Positions 48,325-56,793 of a stretch of 64,000 bases of DNA are shown one piece after another; the first letter of the stretch is position 1, and every line of letters starts with the position of its first letter. The notes beneath the pieces are model-generated. The model did no database searches and was not told the DNA's origin. It was given only the letters and a program-made list of their open reading frames with translations. Both the position numbers and the translations under genes were made by a program. The stretch is from the NCBI RefSeq assembly GCF_009184865.1, contig NZ_CP045096.1, forward strand, positions 9,424,001 to 9,488,000, written 5' to 3'. The DNA comes from Streptomyces phaeolivaceus. GTDB lineage: Bacteria > Actinomycetota > Actinomycetes > Streptomycetales > Streptomycetaceae.

Positions 48325-49051
48325 CCCCCTTGCGGCGGCTCACCCGCAGGCGCTGGAGCCACGCGCCGCGCGACCCCTTCGCCTTGGCCGACGCCTTCGA
48401 CGGGGCGGCGGCCTTGGGCTGAGCCGGTGTCTTCCGCTGGGCGGGAGTCTTCCGGCCAGGTGCCTTGCGAGCGACTGCCTTGCGGCCCGCGGGTGCGGCC
48501 TTCGGCTCGTGCGGGGCCCGTGCGTGGACCGTCCGGCCGAGGCGCCGGCCGAGCAGCAGATAGCCCAGCAGTGCCCCCGACGTGTTGAGGATGACGTCGT
48601 CGATGTCGAACGCGCGGCCGGTGACGAGCGCGCCCTGCACCAGCTCCACCAGCAGCATCATCAGCGCGGTCAGCGCGGGTACCCGCAGCAGACCGCGTGT
48701 GCCGGGCGCCAGCACCGGCAGCAGGATGCCGAACGGGACGCCCAGCAGGATGTTGCCACCGACCTGCTTCAGCGCGTCACGCGGGTCCGGGTGGTGCCAG
48801 TACAGCTCCAGCGAACTGCCGGGGCTGAGGTTGCTGTGGGTGAGCGCCTCCGACGCCGGGGACGGCTGGAGGGTGAGCCCGGCCAGCACCACGCCGAACG
48901 CCACCATGGCCACGAAGGCCAGTGCCATCGCCAGCAGCCGCAGCGGCCACGCGAGAGAGTAACGATCGCGCGCGACCGCGGTGGAACCGCGGCCGGTGCT
49001 TGCGGGACGGGAACGTGCCGTGGTGCGGGAACCGGACGTGGTGCGGGCCAT
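48305..49051 (-). CDS. VanZ-family membrane protein with a Lys/Ala/Pro-rich histone-like tail
   Basis: A 248-residue protein. The VanZ-like membrane part (about residues 35-175) includes LAMALAFVAMVAFGVVLAG, GNILLGVPFGILLPVLAPG, VPALTALMMLLVELVQGALV and FDIDDVILNTSGALLGYLLL. From about residue 180 the protein becomes a basic tail rich in Lys, Ala and Pro, for example ARKAPGRKTPAQRKTPAQPK, like histone-H1 or HupS tails. VanZ in other bacteria lowers teicoplanin susceptibility. The tail is unusual for the family. Confidence 0.85.
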   Translation of the reverse strand: MARTTSGSRTTARSRPASTGRGSTAVARDRYSLAWPLRLLAMALAFVAMVAFGVVLAGLTLQPSPASEALTHSNLSPGSSLELYWHHPDPRDALKQVGGNILLGVPFGILLPVLAPGTRGLLRVPALTALMMLLVELVQGALVTGRAFDIDDVILNTSGALLGYLLLGRRLGRTVHARAPHEPKAAPAGRKAVARKAPGRKTPAQRKTPAQPKAAAPSKASAKAKGSRGAWLQRLRVSRRKGASAASK

Positions 49052-49113
49052 GCAACCCTCCAGTTGCGACTTCCCTCGATGTCAACTTCTTCCGGACCGG
49101 AACCGCCTTCCCC

Positions 49114-49770
49114 TCAGGACGAGAAAGTCACCTTCACCTCCTTGAAGCCGAGGGACTTCAGCAGCCCTTCGAGCATGTCGGTGGTGTTGGCCTCGGCGCG
49201 GTCCGTGAGCTTGCTGTCCTTCGCGGCGTCGCCGATGTGCTTGACGGCGAGACGCTGCACGGCCTGCTCGCCGCCCGGGTTGTCGGAGAACAGGTCGCCG
49301 AGCCGGTCGAGCAGCCCGCGCTGCTTGGAGACGGCGTAGGAGTGCTCCGTGTCGAGGGCGGGCTTGCCGAGCTGGGCGCGCGGCAGATCGATCGTGGCCG
49401 ATGTGCGGTCCTCGTTGACCTTCACATCGTTCTCGCCGACCTTGCCGAGGTCGACATAGGCGTCGACGGTGCCCGCGCCGACGTACAGCGTGCGGGTGCC
49501 GCGGATCGCGTCCGGCAGGTACTTGGCGTCCTTCTCCAGGTCGACGACCACCTGGAAGTTGCCCGAGGCGGCGTCGTAACGGCTCATGTCCTGGATGGAC
49601 TTCAGCAGTGTCGGCCCCGAGCGGTCGTGCTCCTCGGTGCCGAACACGTCGTCCAGCCCCCCGAAGACCAGCATCCGCAAGGCGGCCAGCAGCACCACGA
49701 TGAGGATGACCACGGCGGTGAGCAGCTTGGCCCAGCCGGGCACACGCGTGCGCTTGATGGACGTCGTCAT
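49114..49770 (-). CDS. DUF4230 membrane-anchored protein
   Basis: A 218-residue protein with a single N-terminal membrane helix, AKLLTAVVILIVVLLAALRM, then an extracytoplasmic domain of the DUF4230 type: SGNFQVVVDLEKDAKYLPDA, RTLYVGAGTVDAYVDLGKVG, PALDTEHSYAVSKQRGLLDR and TTDMLEGLLKSLGFKEVKV. ATG at 49770 follows GGAGGAAGGAGG. No known role. It stands alone, 62 bases after the VanZ start. Confidence 0.85.
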   Translation of the reverse strand: MTTSIKRTRVPGWAKLLTAVVILIVVLLAALRMLVFGGLDDVFGTEEHDRSGPTLLKSIQDMSRYDAASGNFQVVVDLEKDAKYLPDAIRGTRTLYVGAGTVDAYVDLGKVGENDVKVNEDRTSATIDLPRAQLGKPALDTEHSYAVSKQRGLLDRLGDLFSDNPGGEQAVQRLAVKHIGDAAKDSKLTDRAEANTTDMLEGLLKSLGFKEVKVTFSS

Positions 49771-49966
49771 GTCGACGGCCCTCCTTCCTCCTTCAACGAA
49801 TGCCCTCAAAGACCCTGGGGGAACGCGGAGTTGGTGATTGTCCGCAGTTAGCCGTATTTCGGGGGTGCGGCCCGTCCGGGTGGCCGTACCGAAGGGGCGT
49901 ACGCCGGGCGGCCAGTAGCATGAGCCGCGCCACCCGTAATGATCATGTTCATACGAGGAGCCGACC

Positions 49967-50920
49967 GTGCGTGACATCGCCGTCTTCACCGGCAGCGCCC
50001 ATCCCGAACTGGCGGAGGAGGTCTGCGCCCACCTCGGGGTGCCGCTGAGCCCGTCCCGGGTGAGCCGCTTCGCGAACGACTGTCTGGAGGTGCAGCTCCA
50101 GGCCAACTGCCGTGAGAAGGACGTCTTCCTGGTCCAGCCGCTGGTCGCGCCGGTGCAGGAGCATCTCGTCGAGCTGCTGCTGATGTGCGACGCGGCGCGC
50201 GGCGCCTCGGCGGGCCGGATCACCGTGGTCATGCCGCACTACTCGTACGCCCGCTCCGACAAGAAGGACGCGCCGCGGATCTCCATCGGCGGCCGGCTGG
50301 TCGCCGATCTGATGGTGGCGGCGGGCGCGGGCCGTGTCCTCGCCATGACCCTGCACTCACCCCAGGTACACGGCTTCTTCTCGGTGCCGGTCGATCATCT
50401 GCACGCGCTGCGCGAGCTGGCCGCGCACTTCCGGCGCTACGACCTCTCCCGTACGACGGTGGTCTCACCCGACCTGGGCAACGCCAAGGAGGCGGCGGCG
50501 TTCGCGCGGATGATCGGGGCGCAGGTCGCGGCGGGCGCCAAACAGCGGTTCGCGGACGACCGGGTGAGCATCAACTCGGTGATCGGCGAGGTCGCCGGAC
50601 GGGATGTGATCGTCCTGGACGACGAGATCGCCAAGGGCAGTACGGTTCTGGAACTCCTCGATCGGCTGCGGGAGTTGGGGCCGCGTTCGATCCGGGTGGC
50701 GTGCACCCACGGGCTGTTCGCGGCCGGGGCCCTGAAGCGGCTGAGCGCGCAGCCCGACATCCTGGAGATCGTCTGCACCAACACGGTGCCCGTCCCGCTG
50801 GAGGAACGGACGGAGAAGCTGAGGATCCTGTCCATCGCCCCCGCGCTCGCGGAGGCCGTGCGCCGTATCCACAACGGCGAGTCCGTCAGCGCCCTGTTCG
50901 ACGCGCCGTCGCGCGAGTAG
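49967..50920 (+). CDS. Ribose-phosphate pyrophosphokinase-like protein
   Basis: A 317-residue class I PRPP synthetase fold protein. ANCREKDVFLVQPLVAPVQE, HYSYARSDKKDAPRISIGGR and MTLHSPQVHGFFSVPVDHLH match the family. The PRPP-binding loop reads DVIVLDDEIAKGSTVLE, where housekeeping enzymes have a VDDMIDTAGT-type motif, and the flexible-loop basic pair is GAKQRF. The departures suggest a paralogue rather than the main Prs; the main gene is probably elsewhere. GTG at 49967 is the start. Whether it makes PRPP is open. Confidence 0.88.
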   Translation: MRDIAVFTGSAHPELAEEVCAHLGVPLSPSRVSRFANDCLEVQLQANCREKDVFLVQPLVAPVQEHLVELLLMCDAARGASAGRITVVMPHYSYARSDKKDAPRISIGGRLVADLMVAAGAGRVLAMTLHSPQVHGFFSVPVDHLHALRELAAHFRRYDLSRTTVVSPDLGNAKEAAAFARMIGAQVAAGAKQRFADDRVSINSVIGEVAGRDVIVLDDEIAKGSTVLELLDRLRELGPRSIRVACTHGLFAAGALKRLSAQPDILEIVCTNTVPVPLEERTEKLRILSIAPALAEAVRRIHNGESVSALFDAPSRE

Positions 50921-50956
50921 CGGGCCGAGGAACGCGGGTCGTCGTCCGGGTCCGGG

Positions 50957-51361
50957 TCATAACGTGCCGGACGCGGCCTCGGGCCGCTCCAGCGCCGTGT
51001 CCGGCTGCGCCAGGGCCGCTTCCAGCGACGGGGCGGGTGGCAGCAGCCGGGCCAGGCCGGTGACCTTGAGGACGCGCAGGGTGAGCGGATGGGTGCAGAC
51101 CAGACGCAGTTCGCCGTCGCGGTCGAGCACCCGCTGCCGGGCCCGGTACAGCAGCCGCAGGCCCGAGCAGTCGAAGAACTCGACATGCCGCAGGTCGATC
51201 ACGATCCGGGCACCGTGACGGCCGGTCTCCGCGTCGAGGTGCGGAATGATCTCCACGGCCGCCGCGATGTCGATCTCGCCGTGCAGTTCGAGCACGGTAC
51301 GGCCGCGGTCCGCGCGGACGCGCAGGTACCCGGTCGCGGGCGGAGTGGGGTCGCTCGACAC
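50957..51361 (-). CDS. STAS-domain anti-sigma factor antagonist
   Basis: A 134-residue STAS protein. LRVRADRGRTVLELHGEID begins the fold and VIDLRHVEFFDCSGLRLLYR holds the phosphorylatable Ser in DCSGL. GTG at 51361 has GGAGG ten bases upstream and is preferred to a TTG at 51409, although the longer form is open. Such proteins bind anti-sigma kinases in a partner-switching pathway. No kinase or sigma factor is adjacent. Confidence 0.87.
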   Translation of the reverse strand: MSSDPTPPATGYLRVRADRGRTVLELHGEIDIAAAVEIIPHLDAETGRHGARIVIDLRHVEFFDCSGLRLLYRARQRVLDRDGELRLVCTHPLTLRVLKVTGLARLLPPAPSLEAALAQPDTALERPEAASGTL

Positions 51362-51520
51362 GACGGCATCGCCTCCAACCGGACTCTGTGAGGGCAAGGC
51401 GTAGGGCAAAAGCCTTCCCCGCCCTGCAAGTTACCCTCGTCAGGATGAATTTCAGCATGTTCGATTGACATATGTCTTCGATTTCTCCGCCAATCCGTGC
51501 GGAGTTTTGCGCGGCGCCCC

Positions 51521-51967
51521 CTACGACAGCGCGTGCCACGTCTTCGACAGCGCCTGCCGGAACTGGTCGGCCTGGTGCGCGGTCAGGTCGCTGATCATGC
51601 GTTCCTCCAGGTCACGCATGGGTTCCGCGTAGCGGGCGAGCAGCTCGCGCCCTTCGCCGGTGAGCAGGATCAGCAGCTCGCGCCGGTTGCGCGGGTTGCG
51701 CTCCCGGCGGACGAGCCCGCGGTTCTCCAGGCTGCGGACGAGGTCCGCGACGGACTGGGCCGTGACGAAGGAGTCGCGGGCCAGCTGTGCCGCCGAGAGC
51801 CCGTCGTGCCGCTCCAGCACCGTCAGGGACGTGTACTGCAGGGCCGTGATCCCGGCCGGCCTGACCAGCTCGTCCAGCCGCGAGCGGACAACGAGCTCGA
51901 CCTGCTTGACCATGTAGAGAAGGGAGGGGGGTGCCTTGGTGCCGACCATGGGGTCAGCGTAAGGCAT
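51521..51967 (-). CDS. MarR-family regulator of the ALDH/ADH pair
   Basis: A 148-residue MarR protein with LTVLERHDGLSAAQLARDSF, TAQSVADLVRSLENRGLVRR and the wing ERNPRNRRELLILLTGEGRE. It diverges from the aldehyde dehydrogenase gene. The ATG at 51967 is two bases after a palindrome and has no ribosome site, so a leaderless or operator-overlapping start is possible; a second ATG lies at 51949. Repression of both genes, relieved by an aromatic aldehyde or acid, is inferred from the operators. Confidence 0.88.
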   Translation of the reverse strand: MPYADPMVGTKAPPSLLYMVKQVELVVRSRLDELVRPAGITALQYTSLTVLERHDGLSAAQLARDSFVTAQSVADLVRSLENRGLVRRERNPRNRRELLILLTGEGRELLARYAEPMRDLEERMISDLTAHQADQFRQALSKTWHALS

Positions 51968-51969
51968 TG

Positions 51970-51982
51970 ACAGGAAACCTGT
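51970..51982. promoter_or_regulatory. MarR operator 1
   Basis: ACAGGAAACCTGT has perfect 5-bp arms. It adjoins the MarR start codon and shares the ACAGGA half-site with operator 2. Confidence 0.7.
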
Positions 51983-51998
51983 GTGTAATGAAACTGCG

Positions 51999-52021
51999 AA
52001 CCAACAGGAATCCTGTTGGTT
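51999..52021. promoter_or_regulatory. MarR operator 2
   Basis: A 23-bp palindrome of perfect 11-bp arms around one central base, containing ACAGGA and TCCTGT, lies 55 bases before the aldehyde dehydrogenase start. Size and symmetry match MarR sites. Confidence 0.85.
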
Positions 52022-52076
52022 GAAGACTGGGTGATCAAGGCATGATCACGGCTGGAACAAGGCTGAGGAGTGGGCA

Positions 52077-53534
52077 ATGACGACCACCTTCGAGAGCGGG
52101 CCCGGACGGCTGTTCATCGGTGGACAGTGGGTCGAGGCGACCGACGGGGCGCGGACCGACGTGATCGACCCGTCCACGGGCCAGGTGGTCACGACGGTCG
52201 CGGAGGCGGGCGCCGCCGACGTGGACGCCGCCGTGCGCGCCGCGCGCGAGGCGTTCGACAGCGGCACCTGGTCCGGACTGGGCGGTCGCGAGCGCGGTCG
52301 CGTTCTGCACCGCGTGGCCGAGCTGATCAGGGAGAACGCCGACGAGATCGCGGCCATCGAGAGCCGTGACGTCGGCAAGCCCATCATGCTGGCGCACGCC
52401 GTCGACGTGACGAACGCGGCCAACGACTACGAGTACTACGCCTCCCTCGCCTGGTCCCTGGACGGCGCCGCCCGCGACGTCCCGAACAACCGCCTCGCGT
52501 ACACCAGGCGTGGCCCGATCGGTGTGGTCGGCGCGATCACCCCGTTCAACTTCCCGCTGATCCTGGCCGGTTCCAAGATCGCCCCGGCGCTCGCGGCCGG
52601 CAACACGGTCGTGCACAAGCCGGCCGAGGAGACCCCGCTCAGCGCCCTCTACATGGCGGGCCTCCTCAAGGAGGCCGGTGTCCCGGACGGCGTCTACAAC
52701 GTGGTCACCGGCACGGGCCCGGTCGCGGGCGAGGCGCTGCTGCGCAACCCCGGCGTCGACAAGATCGCCTTCACCGGTTCCACCGCCACCGGCCGGCACG
52801 CGGCGGCCGTCGCCGGCGAGGGCCTGAAGCAGGTCACGATGGAGCTGGGCGGCAACGCGGCGCACGTCGTCTTCGAGGACGCCGACATCGAGAAGGCCAT
52901 CGGCGCCATCATCAAGGGCTTCGTCTTCAACACCGGCCAGTTCTGCATGGGCGGCCCCCGTCTCCTGGTCGCCCGCCCCGTCTACGAGACCGTCCTCGGC
53001 ATCCTCGCCGAGGCCGTGCCCGGCGTGCCCCTCGGCGACCCCCGGCAGCCGGAGACCGTCATCGGCCCGATGGCGGGCGAGCGGCACCTGAAGAAGGTCG
53101 AGGAGTACGTCGAGCTGGCCCGCAAGGAGGGCGGCCGGATCGTCTGCGGCGGCGAGCGTCTGGACCTGAACGGCGGCTACTACTACAAGCCCACCGTCAT
53201 CGCCGACCTCACCAACGACTCCCGGGTCGTCCAGGAGGAGGTCTTCGGGCCGGTCCTCACCGTGCAGCCCTTCGACTCCGAGGACGAGGCCGTCGAACTG
53301 GCCAACTCCACGCCGTACGGCCTGGCCTCCGGCATCCAGACCACCAACCTCACGCGCGCGCACCGCGTCGCCGACCGCCTCCAGGCCGGCATCGTCTGGG
53401 TCAACGACTGGCCGATGCTCGACCCCGCCGTGCCCTTCGGCGGTGTGAAGGCCTCCGGCTTCGGCCGCGAGTACGGGCCCGAGGCCCTGGAGTCCTACAC
53501 CAAGGTCAAGTCCGTCGTCGTCTCGCTCGACTGA
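52077..53534 (+). CDS. NAD(P)-dependent aldehyde dehydrogenase
   Basis: A 485-residue ALDH. GAITPFNFPLILAGSKIAPA is the cofactor site, ELGGNAAHVVFEDADIEKA includes the general base Glu, the nucleophile is the Cys in FVFNTGQFCMGGPRLL, and EVFGPVLTVQPF follows. GAGGAG precedes the ATG. The next gene, 32 bases on, is an alcohol dehydrogenase, and both face a MarR regulator. Together they would oxidise an alcohol to an acid, perhaps benzyl-type, but the substrate is inferred. Confidence 0.93.
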   Translation: MTTTFESGPGRLFIGGQWVEATDGARTDVIDPSTGQVVTTVAEAGAADVDAAVRAAREAFDSGTWSGLGGRERGRVLHRVAELIRENADEIAAIESRDVGKPIMLAHAVDVTNAANDYEYYASLAWSLDGAARDVPNNRLAYTRRGPIGVVGAITPFNFPLILAGSKIAPALAAGNTVVHKPAEETPLSALYMAGLLKEAGVPDGVYNVVTGTGPVAGEALLRNPGVDKIAFTGSTATGRHAAAVAGEGLKQVTMELGGNAAHVVFEDADIEKAIGAIIKGFVFNTGQFCMGGPRLLVARPVYETVLGILAEAVPGVPLGDPRQPETVIGPMAGERHLKKVEEYVELARKEGGRIVCGGERLDLNGGYYYKPTVIADLTNDSRVVQEEVFGPVLTVQPFDSEDEAVELANSTPYGLASGIQTTNLTRAHRVADRLQAGIVWVNDWPMLDPAVPFGGVKASGFGREYGPEALESYTKVKSVVVSLD

Positions 53535-53566
53535 GCACGCCCCCTGGGATCAAAGGAGCAATCAGC

Positions 53567-54676
53567 ATGTCCACCACCACACGTGCCGCAGTGGTCGAGT
53601 CCGGGGGCGCGCCCTTCACCCTCTCCGAGGTCGTCCTCGACCGGCCGGGGCCGGGCGAGGCGCTGGTCCGGATGGTCGCCGCCGGGCTGTGCCACACCGA
53701 TCTGGGCGTCGCGAGCGGCGGGCTGCCCTTCCCGCTGCCCGGTGTGCTCGGCCACGAGGGCGCCGGTGTCGTCGAGGCCGTCGGCCCCGGGGTCACCTCC
53801 GTGGCGCCCGGCGACCACGTCGTCCTGTCCTTCACCTCCTGCGGCGCCTGCCCCAACTGTCGTGACGGGCACCCGGCGTACTGCGCCACGTGGCTGCCGC
53901 TGAACCTGCTCGGCGGCCGGCGAGCCGACGGCACCAGCACCATCAGCCGCGACGGCGAGGACCTCGGCGGCCACTTCTTCGGCCAGTCCTCCTTCGCCGA
54001 GCGGGCCCTCGTCGACGAGCGCGGCCTCGTCAAGGTCGACCCCGACGTACCGCTGGACTCCATCGCCCCGCTCGGCTGCGGTGTCCAGACCGGTGTGGGC
54101 GCCGTCTGGAACGTGCTGGAGCCCCGCGCGGGCAGCACGATCGTCGTCCTCGGCGCCGGAGCCGTCGGCCTCTCCGCCGTGATGGCCGCCGCCCTCACCC
54201 CCGCGACCACGGTCATCGCCGTCGACAAGGTCGCCGAGCGCCTGGAACTGGCGAAGGAACTGGGTGCCACGCACACGGTGAACGGCGGCGAGGTCGCCGA
54301 CCTCACCGAGGCGATCATGGAGATCACCGGCGGCCGGGGCGCCGACGGGATCGTCGAGACCACCGGCAGCGTCTTCGTGCTCCGCAAGGGCGTCGACGCC
54401 CTCGCCGCGCGCGGCACCCTCGTCATCGTCGGCGCCCCGCCGTTCGGCGCGGAGGTCTCCCTCGACGTCAACGGCATGCTCGGCGGCAAGCGCGTCGTCG
54501 GCCTCACCCTCGGCGACAACGAGATCCAGACCGCCATCCCGGTCCTGGTCCAGCTGGTCAAGGAGGGCAAGCTGCCGCTCGACCGGCTGATCAGCCGGTA
54601 CGCGTTCGAGGACATCGGCCAGGCGGTCGCCGACATGAGCGGAGGCAAGGCCATCAAGCCCGTGCTGACGTTCTGA
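53567..54676 (+). CDS. Zinc-dependent alcohol dehydrogenase (aryl-alcohol type)
   Basis: A 369-residue MDR dehydrogenase. Catalytic zinc ligands are in AAGLCHTDLGVASG and LGHEGAGVVEAVGPG, the structural zinc cysteines in TSCGACPNCRDGHPAYC, and the coenzyme motif is VVLGAGAVGLSAVMAA. The general form is close to benzyl-alcohol/XylB dehydrogenases. AAAGGAG precedes the ATG. It is the second gene of the MarR-controlled unit. Confidence 0.92.
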   Translation: MSTTTRAAVVESGGAPFTLSEVVLDRPGPGEALVRMVAAGLCHTDLGVASGGLPFPLPGVLGHEGAGVVEAVGPGVTSVAPGDHVVLSFTSCGACPNCRDGHPAYCATWLPLNLLGGRRADGTSTISRDGEDLGGHFFGQSSFAERALVDERGLVKVDPDVPLDSIAPLGCGVQTGVGAVWNVLEPRAGSTIVVLGAGAVGLSAVMAAALTPATTVIAVDKVAERLELAKELGATHTVNGGEVADLTEAIMEITGGRGADGIVETTGSVFVLRKGVDALAARGTLVIVGAPPFGAEVSLDVNGMLGGKRVVGLTLGDNEIQTAIPVLVQLVKEGKLPLDRLISRYAFEDIGQAVADMSGGKAIKPVLTF

Positions 54677-54729
54677 CAAGCCATCTCCCTCCGGGTCACC
54701 TCACTCCCCACGTGACCTCGGCTCCGTGG

Positions 54730-54751
54730 GTGACCTGGACAACCAGGTCAC
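54730..54751. terminator. Hairpin after the ALDH/ADH unit
   Basis: GTGACCTGG and CCAGGTCAC pair perfectly around the loop ACAA, 53 bases past the ADH stop. No T run follows. Confidence 0.7.
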
Positions 54752-54835
54752 GCACAGACCTGTCGAACCCAACGAGTCCCTCCGACGTCGAAGGAGGGAG
54801 GGACACGGAGCGCGTGAACGAACACGGGGGTGCGC

Positions 54836-55702
54836 ATGCGCGGAGGACTCGCGACGACGGCGATCCTGACGGCCGTCGCGGCGGTGGGGTGCGGGACCGG
54901 GAGCGGGGGCGACCTCGTGGTGACCGGCACGGCACCGGCGACGCCGTACGCCGGGCCGCTGTACGTGCCGCACCGGGAGGTCGACGAGGACGGCGTCGAG
55001 GCGCTCAGAACCGAGTCGGGCGCGGCCGGCCGGGCGCTGGAGTGCGACGGTGAAATCTACGCCGGCGGCGGCGGGCCGGGCGGCTGGAGCGAGAGCGACG
55101 GCGGCGACACTCCCGAGGAGGGCCTGGAGGCGTACTTCGACATCGAGGTGCCCGACGTGCCCGGGGAGGGCTACCGCCGGGAGCGTGAGGAGAAGGACCG
55201 GGTCCTCTTCTCGTACGACGTCGACGGTCGGACCAAGGTCGCCGTGATCGTCGCCGAGGACCGGGAGAACAGGCCCGGTTGGGGGCCGGAGAGCAGCGCC
55301 TCCTGTGATCCGGCCGAGCTGCCGGCGAGCTTCACGGACGGCCGGTGGTACGAGATCTGGACCGACCGCGACGGCGACCGGGTGCCGATCACCGTGGTGC
55401 ACAGCTCCGAGGGTGCGGAGCACTGCGACTGGCAGCGGGCCCACTTCCTGTCCACGGGCGCCGACGCGGCCGGGAAGGGCCGCCTCTACGGACGCGACCC
55501 CGAGGGCGTCCTGCCGGACGGCATGCTCACCTCCGCCTACGACGGCGACGTCCCCATGCCCGTGCACGCGCGCGACACCGGATACCGCCACGGGGACCGG
55601 GCGCTGTGGCTGATCGACGGCGACCCGTCGAAGGCGTACGTCCGCACCCCCGACGCCGTCGAGGTCTGGCCCGAGGTGGCGAAGGGCATGGGCTGCGCCT
55701 GA
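54836..55702 (+). CDS. Predicted lipoprotein
   Basis: A 288-residue protein with a short signal, RGGLATTAILTAVAAVGCG, whose final residues form a lipobox. The mature part is acidic and contains six Cys (ALECDGEIYAG, SASCDPAELPA, EHCDWQRAHF, KGMGCA), of which four or more could pair. ATG at 54836 is preferred to a GTG two codons earlier. No known domain is recognised; a small secreted sensor or antigen-like lipoprotein is a guess. Confidence 0.75.
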   Translation: MRGGLATTAILTAVAAVGCGTGSGGDLVVTGTAPATPYAGPLYVPHREVDEDGVEALRTESGAAGRALECDGEIYAGGGGPGGWSESDGGDTPEEGLEAYFDIEVPDVPGEGYRREREEKDRVLFSYDVDGRTKVAVIVAEDRENRPGWGPESSASCDPAELPASFTDGRWYEIWTDRDGDRVPITVVHSSEGAEHCDWQRAHFLSTGADAAGKGRLYGRDPEGVLPDGMLTSAYDGDVPMPVHARDTGYRHGDRALWLIDGDPSKAYVRTPDAVEVWPEVAKGMGCA

Positions 55703-55715
55703 GCCGAGGCGGCGC

Positions 55716-56288
55716 TCAGCGGCTGCGGTGGAGTGCCACCAGCAGCTGCCACGCCTGGTCGGCGATCTCCTGCGGGGTGCCGTCGAGGAGGCCGTGCAGC
55801 CAGTCGGCGAGGACCCCCGCGAAGGTGGCCGCCACGGCGGACGCCACCAGCGGGGCGTCGGCGGCCCCCGCCAGCTCGCGTTCCCGCAGGCTGTAGGCGC
55901 GCAGGTCCCGGTGCAGGACCCGGCCGAGCGGTCCGCCGCCGCCGGGCGCCAGCAGCGTGCGGTACAGGGCCGCGTGCGGGGCGAGCCCGGCGAAGAACTC
56001 CGGCAGCGCGGCCGGCGCCTTCACCGGGTCGGGGCGCCCGCGCCAGGCGTGCAGCGCCTCCACGGCCTCCCGTACGACATCGGCGCAGGCGTCGACGGCC
56101 AGCGCCTCCAGGTCCGGGTAGTGCACATAGAAGGTGGCCCGGCCGACCCCCGCCCGGCGGACGAGCGCGGCCACACCGATCTCGTGCAGCGGATGCCGGG
56201 AGCACTCGTCCAGCAGGGCCTCCCGCAGCCTGGCCCGGGTCCGGGCGGCCCGGGGGTCCTCGGCGGCCCGGGGGTCCTCCGGGGTCAT
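55716..56288 (-). CDS. TetR-family regulator coupled to DUF1304
   Basis: A 190-residue TetR protein. The DNA-binding domain is GVAALVRRAGVGRATFYVHY preceded by RTRARLREALLDEC. The ATG overlaps the DUF1304 stop as ATGA. An EDPRAAEDPRAAR repeat at the N-terminus reflects a duplicated 15-bp stretch near 56254-56280. The operators upstream of DUF1304 are the probable autoregulatory targets. Confidence 0.9.
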   Translation of the reverse strand: MTPEDPRAAEDPRAARTRARLREALLDECSRHPLHEIGVAALVRRAGVGRATFYVHYPDLEALAVDACADVVREAVEALHAWRGRPDPVKAPAALPEFFAGLAPHAALYRTLLAPGGGGPLGRVLHRDLRAYSLRERELAGAADAPLVASAVAATFAGVLADWLHGLLDGTPQEIADQAWQLLVALHRSR

Positions 56289-56647
56289 CCGGCGACGAGG
56301 ACGGCGGCCAGGGCGAGCGCGCCGGGCAGCGCCTGGGCTACCAGGATGCGGCGGTTGGCGGTGGCGGCACCGTACACACCGGCGACGATCACACAGGCGA
56401 GGAAGAAGATCTGCACCCGGTAGCCGGTCGGGTCCCCGGCGATCAGGCCCCACACCAGACCGGCGGCGAGGAAGCCGTTGTAGAGCCCCTGGTTGGCGGC
56501 CATCGGGGCGGTCCGCCGGGCCATCTCCGCGTCGAACCCGTGGAAGCCCATCCCCGGCTTCTTCTGCCACAGGAACATCTCCATCACCAGGATGTACGCG
56601 TGCAGCAGGGCCACCAGCGCGACCAGCACGTTCGCCAGGATCTCCAT
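56285..56647 (-). CDS. DUF1304 small membrane protein
   Basis: A 120-residue protein with about four membrane helices: ILANVLVALVALLHAYILVM, ANQGLYNGFLAAGLVWGLIA, VQIFFLACVIVAGVYGAATA and AQALPGALALAAVLVAG. EMFLWQKKPGMGFHGFD is the family's conserved loop. The ATG at 56647 is used; an earlier GTG/ATG extension to 56686 adds a non-hydrophobic leader. It forms an operon with the TetR gene. Function of the family is unknown. Confidence 0.88.
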   Translation of the reverse strand: MEILANVLVALVALLHAYILVMEMFLWQKKPGMGFHGFDAEMARRTAPMAANQGLYNGFLAAGLVWGLIAGDPTGYRVQIFFLACVIVAGVYGAATANRRILVAQALPGALALAAVLVAG

Positions 56648-56690
56648 GGTCAACAGACTCCGTCGTTCACTCGATGCCACGCCCATGTCT

Positions 56691-56726
56691 TGGACATGTG
56701 TCCACTATAGCTGGACGACTGTCCAG
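56691..56726. promoter_or_regulatory. Two palindromes upstream of DUF1304-TetR
   Basis: TGGACATGTGTCCA (56691-56704, 6+2+6) and CTGGACGACTGTCCAG (56711-56726, 6+4+6) share the GGAC/GTCC half-site. They are 20 bases apart centre to centre, about 45-80 bases before the DUF1304 start. TetR autoregulation is likely. Confidence 0.72.
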
Positions 56727-56793
56727 GAAGTCCACCCGGTGGCCGGTGATCGCCGCCGACGGGTTGTCAGACCCTGCCGCTAGGTTCCGGTCC

